From Ciborinia camelliae (Eukaryota > Ascomycota > Leotiomycetes > Helotiales > Sclerotiniaceae), in assembly GCA_025890175.1 (NCBI GenBank), contig JANPYM010000011.1, forward strand, positions 1,220,299 through 1,284,298: a stretch of 64,000 nt of DNA, read 5' to 3'. The notes beneath the pieces were generated by a model. That model was not told the DNA's origin. It made no database searches and saw only the letters and a list, made by a program, of their open reading frames with translations. Position numbers and translations under genes: made by a program. The number at the start of each line of letters is the position of its first letter. The stretch's first letter is position 1. This document shows, one piece after another, positions 47,506 through 59,900 of this stretch.

Positions 47506-50500
47506 TATTTTGATGCGCAAAAGGTATTCAGCAAGGAGGGAGATATAGATGAAAAGCTAGGTTATTGAGAATGATGAATCAGAGAAGATATTTGGAGTGG
47601 AGAGAGGAAGGAGGAAAGTGGAAAAGCTGAAGGATTGAGTAAAATCAACCTTGGATGGTGTAGAAGAAGAAGTTGGATGTCGGAAATTATGTTTGGATTG
47701 GCGCAAAACCGTTCAATGGGGTTATAGTTAGATTACTAGGTAGGTCTGTCTGGGTAGGGAGGGTAGGGTAGCTTGGGTAAAGGGTAAGGGTAAGGGTATG
47801 TAAGGGTACGGAGTATGTATGGGTAGAGAGGTATGGGTAGAGAGGTAGAGAGGTATGGGTATCAAATGGATGGGTATGGATGGGTATGGTAGATGGATGA
47901 ATGGATGGATGGAGGATGGATGATGAACGGATGGGACAGTCAGATATTATTATTGAGCTGTGACACAGACTGTCAGACACAGACACAGACACAGACACCG
48001 ACACCCGTGGACCCTGAGACTGAGAGACGCCAGAGACCTTATGTTTGATGTTTTGATGTTTGTGTGGGTGGAAGGAATTATGGCCGATAAGGAGATGGAG
48101 ATAGATCCCTCTCCCGATAACAACCCACCGATTGATTTGATGTAATTTTAAAATTTTAAATATGAGTCGATAGTATGTGAGTGAATCTTGGTATAAGAGT
48201 CACCATAGGTCGGGTGGGCGTGGAATAGATTGTGGAAAAGATATAAATAAGTTGAAGGGGGGAGGTTCAAGAAAAGATGACCCAGGACAGTACAACCTAT
48301 GGATGGAGGGGAAATGGAACCTTGGAAGGGATGATGAGGTATTACCCAGGTGAGAGAGAGTTCAGTGAGAAAGGTCAAACAGATGGTATCTACCTAGTAC
48401 CTACCTACCTACAGTACCTATGGTACTTACTTGTAGGTGCAATACCTTCAATGTTGGGTACTTCTTTATTGTGATCAATAAACCAGTACCTACCTACCTA
48501 CCTACCTACTTACTGACACTCTTTTTATCCATATTATTAAATAATATTATACTCCAACTTCCTACCCTCCTACCTTCCTCCCTCCCTCCCTCCCTATGAA
48601 AGACTGATGAATCAATTTGGTCCAAGAAGTTATCTGCGACCGTGTTATTTTGCTTTCTTATTATTAGGCTTCTTATTTTTAGAATATATAACATTGACAA
48701 TTTGACACCGGTGGACTGTTCAAATTTCAATGTTTCTCCTTGTTCCTTATTACCTCTCTCCTTGAAGGCTTGAACAGGCTGGAAGGTGGCTCTAGCTCCA
48801 GTTCCAGTTCCAATTACTTGAATTAAAGTTAGAGTATCCATCTATTTCTATTATTACTTACGGGCGATGGGAGGAGGGACGAAGGTAGGAAGAAGGTGGG
48901 AAGAAGGGAAGAAGGTGGGTGGCATTATTGTATGGTATTGATATTCATATAGGTATTTTTACAGTACTTGAAATAGGTATTATTGTATTCAACATGCAGT
49001 CAACATGCAATCTATCTCTTCAACCCACCTATCGCTTCAACCCTTAATCAGAAGAGGGAACATCGAATCAATATCAATATGTTACTCTACCTACCTAGGT
49101 GATGACTTATTAACCTATCGAGTCTTGATCAGCCCCAATATCATTGTCAGCTCAATGCTCTAGGACCTGTTGTAGAAAGATGTAACTGCTAGATCCTCGT
49201 ACCTCATGGAATCGTCTTCATTAACCTGATGAGTCAAATGAACTAGGTAGGTATTAGAATTTAGAATGTACGATTACATAGGAGGCAGTGGGCAGTGGGC
49301 ACTAGGCAGTGGGCAGTGGGCACTAGGCACTGGGCACTGGGCACTGAGCAGGCATACTCCGGAGGCTCACTCATAGGCATACTAGGCATCTACTCGGTCT
49401 TACCTACCTACCTTACCTACCCACCTACTCATTCATGTTCAGGACCTAATCTTACCAAAGAACAAGAACACCTGGAAGTTCTTGATATTGTTTGGGCAGC
49501 CAGCTACCTCTATGTAGGTCATTAGCCTCTCAATGTAACTGTACTGTAGACATTCTTTCCTGCTAGCTACTCAAGTACGAGGAGATCAATCGGTCAGTAC
49601 AGGTAGGTAAAAGATAGCGAGCGGTACAGTATTCATTCATCATGATGGCAATACTCGCCTACAATTACTCCATGCAAGCTACGACTATTATATACGATCA
49701 ATTCCTATTATCTCATACTACAAAGAATAAATTTCCCATGTGCCATTAGAATAATGTCGCAAACAATCGGAGATTGAATATTGAGGAAAAGGGAAAGTCA
49801 TGGGTGATATGATTCTTTGTCTCAATTATGTAAATCTTGATGAAAGATGTAGCTACCACCTAGGTAGGTAAGGTACTTAGGTCTTCACTCTCCATAGGTA
49901 GCTACCTAGCTAACCATCAGGTCTCTGTTGATGGACCTAATCTCATTCACAGCAATTTAATAAGACGAGGCTACAAACAAGGTAGGATCACCCATTGAGC
50001 ACTTGGGTTGATACAGTCTTTGTTCATTATTGCAAATCGGGATGATGTCTAGCTAGGTAGGGATAGGTATATATTTAAAGCTATTGATTGATAATGGTTG
50101 AGATGAAATGATTGAGATGATTGAGATGATTGAAATGAAATGTTCTCACAGCTTGGACTCACATCTCCTCCCTTAATATATAATACCTAGGGACAGTACC
50201 TACGACCCGACCTCGGTCTAGGTACTTTTATTTATCACATAAACACATTATTGAATCGGGTTTATATATTGTATTGATTGAATTAACCTCATTGCTACCC
50301 ATTGTTCATCTCGTACATACCATACCTCCCTATATTTTATATTTATATTTATATATATATATATATTTATATACCTATCCCTACCTAGCTTCCTCGGAGC
50401 TATATCTCTCCATTAAATATTACCTACCTTCCTTGACCCTCCTCCATTCAGATACAGACACACAACACCCATTCATACTCACACTCTCACACACACACTT

Positions 50501-51300
50501 TAATAAAGTGCTTCGCCGCAACCAAACGTCAAGCATTACTCACTCCTCCGCATTGCTTCGATTCCTTCTAGGTTTCTTCTCGAACTTTTCATAGAAGCTT
50601 TAAAACCCAATAATTTCATTCGCTCCCCACAGCCAAGCGAGAAGTCTTATGTATGTTTGTTATACGGTACATGTACAGTACCATATTTTCATATCCCCTC
50701 GTCGATCAAGTTACCTTCCTCAAATTATCACAACCACTCCTATACTCCTACACTCCTACACTCCTACCAAATTCCCCCCAAAAAACTTCCTCCCCTATAT
50801 CTTTCAATTATCATCTCAACTCCCTCACCCTTCATATTATACAACCTCGATTCTTACAATTTTAGAGTCTCAATCCAAACATAGAGCTCAGACTCAAGCT
50901 CAACTAGGTTCGATAAGGGTACTGCTACTGGTAGGTCGTTACTTTGGCTCCACTCTCTTGTGGATTCACTCAGTCCAGTGCGAGTACTGAAGCTTGTACA
51001 TTATATAAAGGAAGTGGTTGTGAGTACTTCAATTGATTACATCCACTTTCTAGCTGAGTGGCATATTCTCTATACCTTCCTGTACCTTCATTCATCTTAC
51101 ATACTTCTCATGAGCTCTTACTGAATTGTTTTCCGATCATATAGATGACACTTACTTGACCTGTCAACACCCGCATTGATCCCCCCGCATTTGCTGTGGA
51201 ATTCTGTCCTCGATTCACTCGATTACATTGTCGCGTTCCTGTGAATGTTCACTGTCTGTAAACAAAGCATTGAGCTATTAACCTCACACCACGAGATCGA
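47506..51300. other. Gene-poor region, simple repeats, 5' regions of flanking genes
   Basis: Bidirectional spacer between the CBM48 gene and the PKA regulatory subunit. It contains GGGTA/GGATG-rich tracts at 47740-47935, CAGACA at 47965-47999, ACCTACCT runs at 48395-48510, CCTC tracts at 48560-48595, a GGCAGTG/GGCACTG array at 49283-49348, ACCTAGGT at 49093 and 49858, and a TTTATA/TA tract at 50335-50375. CT-rich DNA at 50690-51080 precedes the PKA gene and may be its promoter or 5' UTR. No gene is supported. Confidence 0.5.
49283..49348. repeat. GGCAGTG / GGCACTG minisatellite
   Basis: About nine 7-bp units, alternating GGCAGTG, GGCACTA and GGCACTG variants. Non-coding. Confidence 0.9.
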
Positions 51301-52738
51301 ATGTCCCTACCGTCGGCGTACTTGACCGAAATCGAGTCCCTCAGTCAAGAAATCGTTAGAAGTCAACCTACCGACATCCTACAATTCTGTGCCAACTATT
51401 TCGGTCGACGTCTGGAAACGGAGCGCGCAGGCTTTCTTACCACTCGCAATAGATCATTTCGTTCCGTATCGCCCGGAACAATAAATCGCCCGAATATGGC
51501 TGCGAATACCTTCCCAGGACGGCTTGGAACTCATGTCAACCCTTTTGGTGGTGATGGAAGTGGCACGGGGCATGAACAAGCAAGTTCCGGTACCATTTCG
51601 AAGGTCATAGAGGAGGACGAAAATGATACTATTACATCACCAACATCATCATCCCATTTTGGGTTCTCGAAAGGGGTCCCTTCGTTTGGAGCTTCATTTG
51701 GTGGAGATTCAAGTGCTGGAGAGTTTCCACCTTCTTCTTTCAAACCCGCGAGCGAGGGATTTCCCGAGCATTATGGCATGGGAAGGCGTACTTCTGTTTC
51801 GGCCGAATCCCTCAACCCAACAGCTTCATCCAATGACAACTGGTCTCCACCATACCATCAAAAAACACAAGAGCAAGTAGCACGCTTGAAGAAGTCTATT
51901 TCTGGAAATTTCCTATTCAGTCATCTTGATGACGAACAAAGCGCTCAAGTTCTGGGTGCTCTCGTAGAGAAGCCAATCCCAGCTGTCGGCATCAAGGTAT
52001 GTGTAAATTCATTTGTTATCTCTTTTGAATCCCACTAACTCCCCTCAGGTCATCATACAAGGTGATCAGGGAGATTTTTTTTACGTAGTCGAGAAAGGCG
52101 CTTTCGACGTATATGTCAACTCCTCTGGTTCAGTGCAACCAGGTCCCGATGGCCTCGGGAATAAAGTAGCCACCATTGAGCCTGGTGGATCTTTTGGTGA
52201 ACTTGCCCTCATGTATAACGCCCCAAGAGCAGCCACGGTAATATCTGCCGAAGGATCTTGCACTCTCTGGGCTTTGGATCGTATCACGTTCCGCCGAATT
52301 CTCATGGATTCGACATTCCAGCGCCGTCGTCTCTACGAAAGTTTCCTCGAAGAAGTACCCCTTCTTTCAACCCTAACCCGATATGAAAGATCAAAAATTG
52401 CCGATGCTTTGGAGACGCAAAAATACCCCCCTGGTACTTCGATCATAACCGAAGGAGATGCTGGAGAAGCATTCTATCTTCTTGAAAGTGGAGAGGCAGA
52501 AGCATACAAGCGTGGCGTAGAGAGCCCAGTGAGAATATATCACAAGGGAGACTATTTCGGAGAGTTGGCGTTACTGAATGATGCTCCACGAGCCGCCAGT
52601 GTCGTTAGTAAAACAGAGGTAAAGGTTGCCACCCTTGGAAAGAACGGTTTCCAGAGGTTATTAGGACCTGTTGAGAGTATTATGAGAAGAACCAAGTATG
52701 AAAGTGTGGAGAGCATTGACCCACTTCACCAGAAGTGA
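51301..52738 (+). CDS. PKAR: cAMP-dependent protein kinase regulatory subunit
   Basis: Two exons (51301-51996, 52049-52738) encode 461 aa. The subunit holds PKA catalytic subunits inactive until cAMP binds. Residues 1-45 fit the dimerisation/docking segment (YLTEIESLSQEIVRSQPTD, FCANYFGRRLE). A Ser/Gly-rich linker ends in the inhibitor site RRTSVSAE; with Ser at the phospho-acceptor it is a substrate-type (RII-like) inhibitor sequence. Two cyclic-nucleotide-binding domains follow with intact phosphate-binding cassettes FGELALMYNAPRAATV and FGELALLNDAPRAASV. The single intron falls at the start of CNB-A. The gene is complete and nothing is missing. Confidence 0.95.
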
Positions 52739-53148
52739 AGTATTATTGCCAGAATGGGATGAATTAAATTACTTGCTGGCGTTCAGATACAGGTTACGTT
52801 CGTTCATGAGAGGATCAAATGGACCAGGGGTTTTGGGCAATACTTGAGATGCAGACAAGAGTCAGTTTTTCAATCACTTTGCAATTGTAATATGGAGGCT
52901 GTTAGTGGTACTCCTTTCGAATGCTAATTAGTTTTACACCATGCATCTTCTATCCTAGCACTTCAATTATAATTTCTTGATGCAATCCCAATGATACCAA
53001 TACCGTGAATATGAACGATAGACTGAGTTGTATCCATGACTGATCCTTTGTCGTTCAGATGTTATGTAGTCCCAACCAAAGCTCAGCTAGTACTTTCACT
53101 TCCAGTTCTCTTCTCCCTTTCCTAAATGTTGTGTACCCCGACTTGAAA
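52739..53148. other. Short convergent intergenic region
   Basis: Between the stops of the PKA regulatory subunit and the SPF27-like gene. It probably holds both 3' UTRs. I see no other feature. Confidence 0.5.
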
Positions 53149-53769
53149 TCAACTAGCATTCGCTCTTCTCCTCTCCAAAATCTCCCTCCTAACCCCCTCA
53201 GCCGCCACCTCCGTCTCCAATACTCTCCCTACCCCCTTCTTCCACCCCTCCTCCAGCCCCCTAATCTCCGCCTCCACCGCTTCCTGCGCATTCTTCCTCC
53301 CAATGACCACAACATCAATCTCATCTTTCTTCGCCGCCACTTCCCTCTCCAACCCCTTCAATATATCTTCCAATTGGGCATTTCCAATCAACCACGCATT
53401 TTTGCCGAATTGATCGAGGAGGGAAAGGTTGGTCAGTCGCGTGTTGAGATAGGTTTGAGAGGTGTAGGCTTGGGAGAGGAGGGTTGAAGCGGGCATGGAG
53501 GATTCGGAGGGGGAAAGTGTTTCGTAGCGCGTTAGGTCGATGGCTTTTAGCGGGGGTGGAGGGGTCGACGAGGATATGCGGGCATGTTCGGCCGTGAGAG
53601 CCGGAGAGATGTTGGAGGGTAAGAGGGGGGGGAGCGAAGGGTGTGGTGTGGATGTTGAGTTGGGTTCGAGGTAGGTGTTTATGAGAGATTCGGCGGCGGC
53701 GCGTTCGAGAGGGGTGGGTTCGGGGTCAATGTAGGGGAGAGATTCGTGGGTTTCAGTTATGAGAGGCAT
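53149..53769 (-). CDS. SPF27/BCAS2-family pre-mRNA splicing factor (Cwf7-like)
   Basis: Single-exon gene of 206 aa, the usual size for the family. It fits a small helical subunit of the Prp19/NineTeen complex, which stabilises the activated spliceosome. Family features are the N-terminal SLPYIDPEPTPLERAAAESLI, then LKAIDLTRYETL, LSQAYTSQTYLNTRLTNL, then NAWLIGNAQLEDILKGLERE, and a C-terminal helical stretch ending EGVRREILERRRANAS. There is no catalytic motif. The DNA is oddly skewed: the plus strand is C-rich up to about 53350 and G-rich after about 53410. Confidence 0.82.
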   Translation of the reverse strand: MPLITETHESLPYIDPEPTPLERAAAESLINTYLEPNSTSTPHPSLPPLLPSNISPALTAEHARISSSTPPPPLKAIDLTRYETLSPSESSMPASTLLSQAYTSQTYLNTRLTNLSLLDQFGKNAWLIGNAQLEDILKGLEREVAAKKDEIDVVVIGRKNAQEAVEAEIRGLEEGWKKGVGRVLETEVAAEGVRREILERRRANAS

Positions 53770-54247
53770 TTTGGAGTCTTGTTTGGTGTTTGGGTTGATG
53801 GGTTGGTTGTAAGCTTGAGGTTTTTGGGATGAAGAAGCTTGATGCTTATTCTCGAGATTTATATCGAAGCACCGATTTGAGATTATCTTCCCTGCCTGGA
53901 TTTGGAATGGCTCCTAGTTATTCGTATTTATGATTGCCCGGAAGAATTAAGTCTGCACACTATCTTTATTAAACATAAATTGCTCGTTAAATCCGTTCTG
54001 TTTGTGAGATATAATAATAAATTATCTTGTGAGGTAAATAATAAGCCTAGCTAGGTAGGTACAGTACCTAGAAGTTTAAGATCGGCCTTGCGCGCCAGGC
54101 TCCCTCCACTAAGAGGGCTTCTAGGTTGGGAACCGCCACTTTCTCCCTTCTCAAGCCACAAACTTCATATTGTTCAACATGGGATGATGAGATGATAGAC
54201 AATAGAGGAAATTGGATTACGAAACACAATATTTTTACTTTAGAGTT
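53770..54247. promoter_or_regulatory. Divergent SPF27-like / ceramidase upstream region
   Basis: A 478-bp bidirectional region. CTAGGTAGGTACAGTACCTAG at 54049-54068 contains near-palindromic TAGGTAC/GTACCTA. Nothing else stands out. Confidence 0.4.
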
Positions 54248-56661
54248 ATGGAGCAGGTTCCAGAAACGAAGGCTGGTCCTTTCGACCTGAATCGACGTGA
54301 GCCAAGGCGGAATAGCTTCAACTTTCATCGATTTGCGAGGAACGTTGTTGGATCCACTCTTCTTATCGCTTGCCTACTATATTCGTACATATTTTGGTTC
54401 GAAAGATTTACTGGCAGATCTCTACGAAAGGAGTTTTGGCCATGGAAAGATGAGGATTACGAGAGTAACCGACAAGAGCAGGATGGTAGTTGGAAAGGAA
54501 GCCAATATTTACTGGGAGTTGGGAAAGCAGATATCACAGGGTATTCATTCTCCCTCACCTGTGATACGTAATACTAATGGTAATTAGTCCAGTTGTGGAA
54601 ATAAACATGATGGGATATGCAGATACCAAGCAAGTAGGATCAGGATTACGACAGCGACTCTATTCTCGAGCTTTTATCGTAGGCGATGTCGATCGTCCAG
54701 AGGATCGGTTCGTCTATCTCGTTTTGGATACACAATCGGGAGATACTGCTGTCAGGTACGGGATATTGGACGGTCTTGCAAACTTAGGTAGTGATTATGC
54801 TGTGTATGGACAACAGAATGTAGCTGTGACAGGCACGCATTCTCATTCGGGTCCTGGAGCATGGCTAAACTATCTATTGCCTCAAATTACCAGCAAAGGA
54901 TTTAGTAAACAGAGTTATCAGGCTATAGTAGACGGGGCTGTTTTGTCAATTCAGAGAGCACATACTAGTTTACAACCCGGATACTTGAATGTTGGTTCCA
55001 CGAAAGTCTTTGGTGCAAATATCAATCGAAGTTTATATGCCTATTTGGCAAATCCCGAAGAGGAAAGAGCAAAATACAATACTAGCGCTGAGGACGATGG
55101 ATCTGTCGAGAAAGACCTCACTCTGTTGAAATTCTTACGGGCTTCTGATGGCAAGAACATTGGAGTTTTGACATGGTTTCCTACACACGGAACTTCGATG
55201 CTAGGAAATAATACTCTAATTTCAGGAGACAACAAAGGCGTCGCTGCAGATCTTTTTGAAAAAAGTGTAGCTCATGAAGAAAACGCAGCTGAAGGTTTTG
55301 TGGCTGGATTTTCACAGGCCAATGTTGGCGATACAAGCCCAAATGTTCTCGGTGCTTGGTGTGAAGATGGATCTGGGCAACAATGCAGCTTCGAAAACAG
55401 CACGTGTAGTGATGGTAGAAGCCAATATTGTCATGCCCGTGGACCACTCTTCCGCGTAAAAAATAATGGGGCATCGTCTTGCCATGAAGTTGGCAAGAGA
55501 CAGTTCCAGCCTGCCAAGGAATTATATGATGATGCTGATTCGAAGTTGACTGCTGTTTCGGGATCGTCGGTGAAATCTTTCCACACATTTCAAGATATGT
55601 CCAACTTCTCTTTTCCATTGGCCAATGGAAGTTACGTTCATACATGCCCTGCTGCTTTAGGGTATTCCTTCGCTGCTGGAACATCAGATGGACCAGGTGC
55701 ATTTGATTTCACTCAAAATGACCCTAACGTACCAAATGCTTCACCCGTATGGCGAGTCGTTTCCGGTCTTATCAAGGCACCAAGTAAAAAACAGCAGCGT
55801 TGCCATTACCCAAAGCCCATTTTGCTTGACGTTGGTGAGATCACAACTCCCTACTTGTGGACACCTAATGTCGTCGATGTGCAAGTGTTACGAGTTGGAC
55901 AATTACTCATAATCGTCAGTCCTGGCGAAGCAACCACAATGTCCGGTCGCCGCTGGAAAGAAGCCATCCACAACTCCGCTGCATCAACTATCCTCTCAGA
56001 CTCATCCTCCCCAGACCCGATAGTTGTCATCGGAGGCCCAGCGAATAGCTACACACACTATATCGCCACACCCGAGGAATACGGAATTCAACGCTACGAA
56101 GGCGCTTCCACTCTCTACGGTCCTTACACCCTCAACGCCTACATCAACCTCACCCTCACTAACCTCCCCTACCTAAGCCCAACCTCTACCTCCCTCCCCC
56201 CATCAGGCCCCCTTCCACCAAACAACGTCAACGCCTCCCTCTCCTTCATAACCGGCGTCGTCTACGACCGCCACCCCCTCTTCACTTCCTACGGCGACAT
56301 AAAAACCGACGTCCTCCCCACCTACCCACTTTCCTCCTCCCCCATCATAACCGCCACATTCATCGGCGCCAATCCACGTAATAATCTGCATCTCGAATCC
56401 ACATATGCAGCCATCGAGATGGCGGTCCCAGGTACCGACCAATGGCAGCGGGTGCGCGATGATAGTGATTGGAGTCTTATTTTTGAATGGAAGAAAATCA
56501 GTGAGGTATTGGGGACGAGCGAAGTGACGATTACGTGGGAGGCTGAGAAGTGGGCGCGGGAGGGAAGGTATAGGATTAGGTATTTTGGGGATTCAAAGGT
56601 GGTTGGGGGAACGATCACGCCGTTTGAGGGGGTCAGTGGGGTTTTTGAACTTACAAAATGA
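54248..56661 (+). CDS. Neutral ceramidase, membrane-anchored
   Basis: Two exons (54248-54540, 54588-56661) encode 788 aa. The enzyme hydrolyses ceramide to sphingosine and fatty acid. A 32-residue basic cytosolic leader precedes a hydrophobic segment (about 33-50, VVGSTLLIACLLYSYIFW), giving a type II signal anchor; the catalytic domain would then be luminal or extracellular. The domain begins LLGVGKADITGPVVEINMMG. It contains the zinc-site VAVTGTHSHSGPGAW, then GVLTWFPTHGTSM and NTLISGDNKGVAA. Further on are FSQANVGDTSPNVLGAWCEDG and the Cys-rich CSFENSTCSDGRSQYC. The C-terminal Ig-like part (FIGANPRNNLHLESTYAA to GVFELTK) is complete. Plus-strand composition switches from C-rich (55900-56440) to G-rich (56450-56650). 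It converges on RPC1, 313 bp between stops. Confidence 0.93.
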
Positions 56662-56974
56662 TGTGGACATATAGATGGCGTTTTTTAATGATATGGTTAT
56701 GAATTTTGGATTGAGGATTCAGGGAGGGATATATACAATTGGATTAGGAATCGCGGCGACTAATTTCAATGGACGATTTGTATTCTGATCATTCTGTCTA
56801 TTTAAGATTTTATAATTTTATTTGCTGGGTATTGTATTGTACTGTATAGACAAGCTCGCCCTCAATAAAACACCAAAGTTATGTAAGTATGACCCAATCT
56901 TTCAATCAAAATATGTGCCAATGTTTCGCCATCAAACTCCACCGTTATCACCATATCTCCACATTATCGTAAGT
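56662..56974. other. Convergent intergenic region
   Basis: Lies between the stops of the ceramidase gene and RPC1. AT-rich in the middle, consistent with 3' UTRs and poly(A) signals for both genes (ATAAAA near 56866). Nothing else seen. Confidence 0.5.
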
Positions 56975-59900
56975 TCAAGCTTGGGTTGATCTCTTCAGCT
57001 TGACTCTCTCCCTTTGATCCACCTTCCACGCATCTTCGAAAAGCGTTGGCTTAACTTTCAGATCATCAGGAGTAAGATCTAATTGTCTAACAACCTTGAA
57101 TGCACCCGTGCCTACACCCATCGTTTGTCCCATGATGATACACTCACTGACACCCTCAATTCTATCCGTCTTCATACCAGCAGCAGCATCGAACAGATGA
57201 TCTGGAGTCTTCTCAAAGGACGCAAGTTGCAACACACTATCTCTCATTTTCGAAAGACCGAAACGGGTGATACCTAAAACTTCTCCCTTGTACGTCATAA
57301 CATCGGCAAGAAGTTGCATGTGACGAGGATCGATGTCCATATCCGCCATAACGGTTGCGATTTCATTGGCGATTGTGTAACGAGCGGCTTCGATACCGAG
57401 GACGTCACGCATTTCCATGACACTGTTAGACTTAACTTTGGTCCCGTCGACACCTTCGGTTCCAATGCAGGCACGGAGACCATATCCTTCGACAACGACT
57501 GTGTACTCAGGCTCATCGTGCTCAGATGTGTTGATGATAGCTCTTGTGGCTTCTGGATATCCGGATATGGCCAAGTCTGGTATAGCACGCTTGAGGTGGT
57601 GTACGCGGAGTAGAAGGTCAGAACCACCTTCATCAAGAGTAGGTTTGCCTTTAGCTGCAGCCCCACGAGCTGTGGAAGGAGCGCTACCATCGTGGGTAAC
57701 TCTAATAAAAATGCAATCCCCTTTGACGCTGAGATCCTCACTTTTGACCTTCAGCTTTTTGTTCTTCAAGATTGTAGTGGCGATATTCTCCACGGTAACA
57801 TCGATTTGCCTATTCACTAAATATTCTGTATCGACAGCCAGACAAATTATTGCAGATCTTGCCGACCACATATCCTCAGCAAAATGGAGAACTTCGTGCA
57901 GGTAGGTCTTCTCCATACGAGCTTTGACCAGACGGGCTACGTTCAAGTCCTTATCGTTTAGCAGAGGGCATTTGACGAACGGTGTCGCAATCGTCTTTGA
58001 AGCGTTGATGATTTCCTTGATACGGGGTACACCTGCAGTCAAGTTCATACCAGCGACACCAGCAAAATGGAAAGTCTTCAAGGTCATTTGGGTTCCTGGT
58101 TCTCCGATCGATTGCGCTCCGACAGCTCCGACAGCGTGACCCGGTTCTACCTTGGCTCTCGAGTATTTTTCCAGACAAAGTTCACAAAACTTTTTCAATG
58201 TAGTTTTTGAAACCTTGGCTACTTGGTTAACGTAAGCTCTTGCTTTTACGTCCTCGTCTTTCTCATCGTAAAGAATGCCCGTAACTTTTGGATCGTCCAG
58301 GAAATCATATAGCATAGCCCTCGTCCGTGCTCTAGCCATGTGTGATGCCTTTTCACCAATGAATTTGTTCACGGCTGCGAGAAATTCTCTACCACCATCA
58401 TGCTCATCCACACCGTAATCACTCGCATCGTCATAGCTTAATGGCTCTCCGTGACGAAGTCCAAATCTAGAAAATTTGGCTTTGAAATTTGCCAAGTGTT
58501 CCTTGCATTGGCCCACAACCTCGAATGGCAGGAGAGATTTCTCTTGATTGTTCCATGTGAGAGTCTCTGCCTGAGTCCAAGTTCTCTTGAAATTGACAGG
58601 AACTGCATTCCCCTCCATGTCCAGAGGATCCAGTCCGTCAGCACCAAACTGGAATTGAACGATTCCACCACCAGAAGTTCTAACAGTATCATCGTATTGC
58701 GTTGATAAGTCCTCCAGAGATTTCATGAGTCGTCGTGACATGTAACCAGTTTCTGCTGTTTTTACCGCGGTATCTACCAAACCTTCACGTCCAGACATAG
58801 CGTGAAAGATAAATTCATATGGGGTTAATCCAGTGAAAAAGCTGTTTGCTACGAAACCTTTCGCAGGAGGCTGTTTAGAATGCTTCGGGAAATGAGGAAG
58901 AGTTCTATCTTGAAAGCCTTCTTGGACACGAGAACCACCAATAATTTGTTGTCCTACTAGCGCCACCATTTGCGCAACGTTAATTGCAGAACCTTTTGAT
59001 CCTGAATTAGCCATTACTAGTGGTGAACTCAAAGAATATAAGGTTCTGAGACACTCTTTTCCAGCTGCACCACGAACTTGACTTAGCTTGCCGGAAAGTT
59101 TAGCTTCAAGGGTCTCCTCCATACTCAAACCCGTAGATTTTTCCAGCGTGTTGTTCTTAAAACTTTCAATCAGTTCCTCGCACTCTGCATAAGCAGCGGC
59201 GATCAATCTAGCCTTGCTCTTGTTGAGCTCCGCCGAAGGATAAACATCACTGATTCCAATAGAGAATCCCATGTTCGTCAAGTATCGAGCGGAAAGCTTC
59301 GACAGGCGATTCATGGCCACGACAGCTGCGTCTGGGCCATAGTCACGCAATATGACATAAAATATAGAGTCTTTCTTTCCAGATCCAACTGTGCTCTTAT
59401 CCATAAGCCCACACATTACTTCTGAGTTTCGAATTACCAACCATCCGTCGTTCTCTTCCATGTCATTGGCATACCCCTGTGGCACCATGCTTGGTACGAA
59501 ATCTCGACATTTTGCGTCAACATTGACAAGTATATTATCTTGCTTATTTGGGCGCATGAGAATGCTGAAGACTTGTTTGCCAGTCCAAAGCGCTTGTGGT
59601 TTTAAAATGGCTGGTGGAGGAAGTTCCAAATGAAGATTTGAGTTGACCATGTACATGCAGATATTCGTGAATGTCTTACGATCGAAAAAGTTTTCTTTGC
59701 TGGAAAGTAAATAAGCTGCGGTGATAAAGTCTTGGGTAGCAGAAATAATAGGTTCTCCGTTCTTAGGAGTCGAAAGATTGTTCTTTACTCCCATCAGATT
59801 GATTGCCTCAGTTCGAGCCTCCTCTGTTTGCGGTACGTGGAGATTCATTTCATCACCATCGAAATCTGCGTTATACGGATTGCAGACACATTCATTCAGA

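Noticed and set aside
47740..47840. GGGTAA/GGGTA-rich tract as an internal telomere repeat
   Set aside because: Units are irregular (GGGTAAGGGTATG and so on), do not form TTAGGG arrays and sit among other microsatellites.
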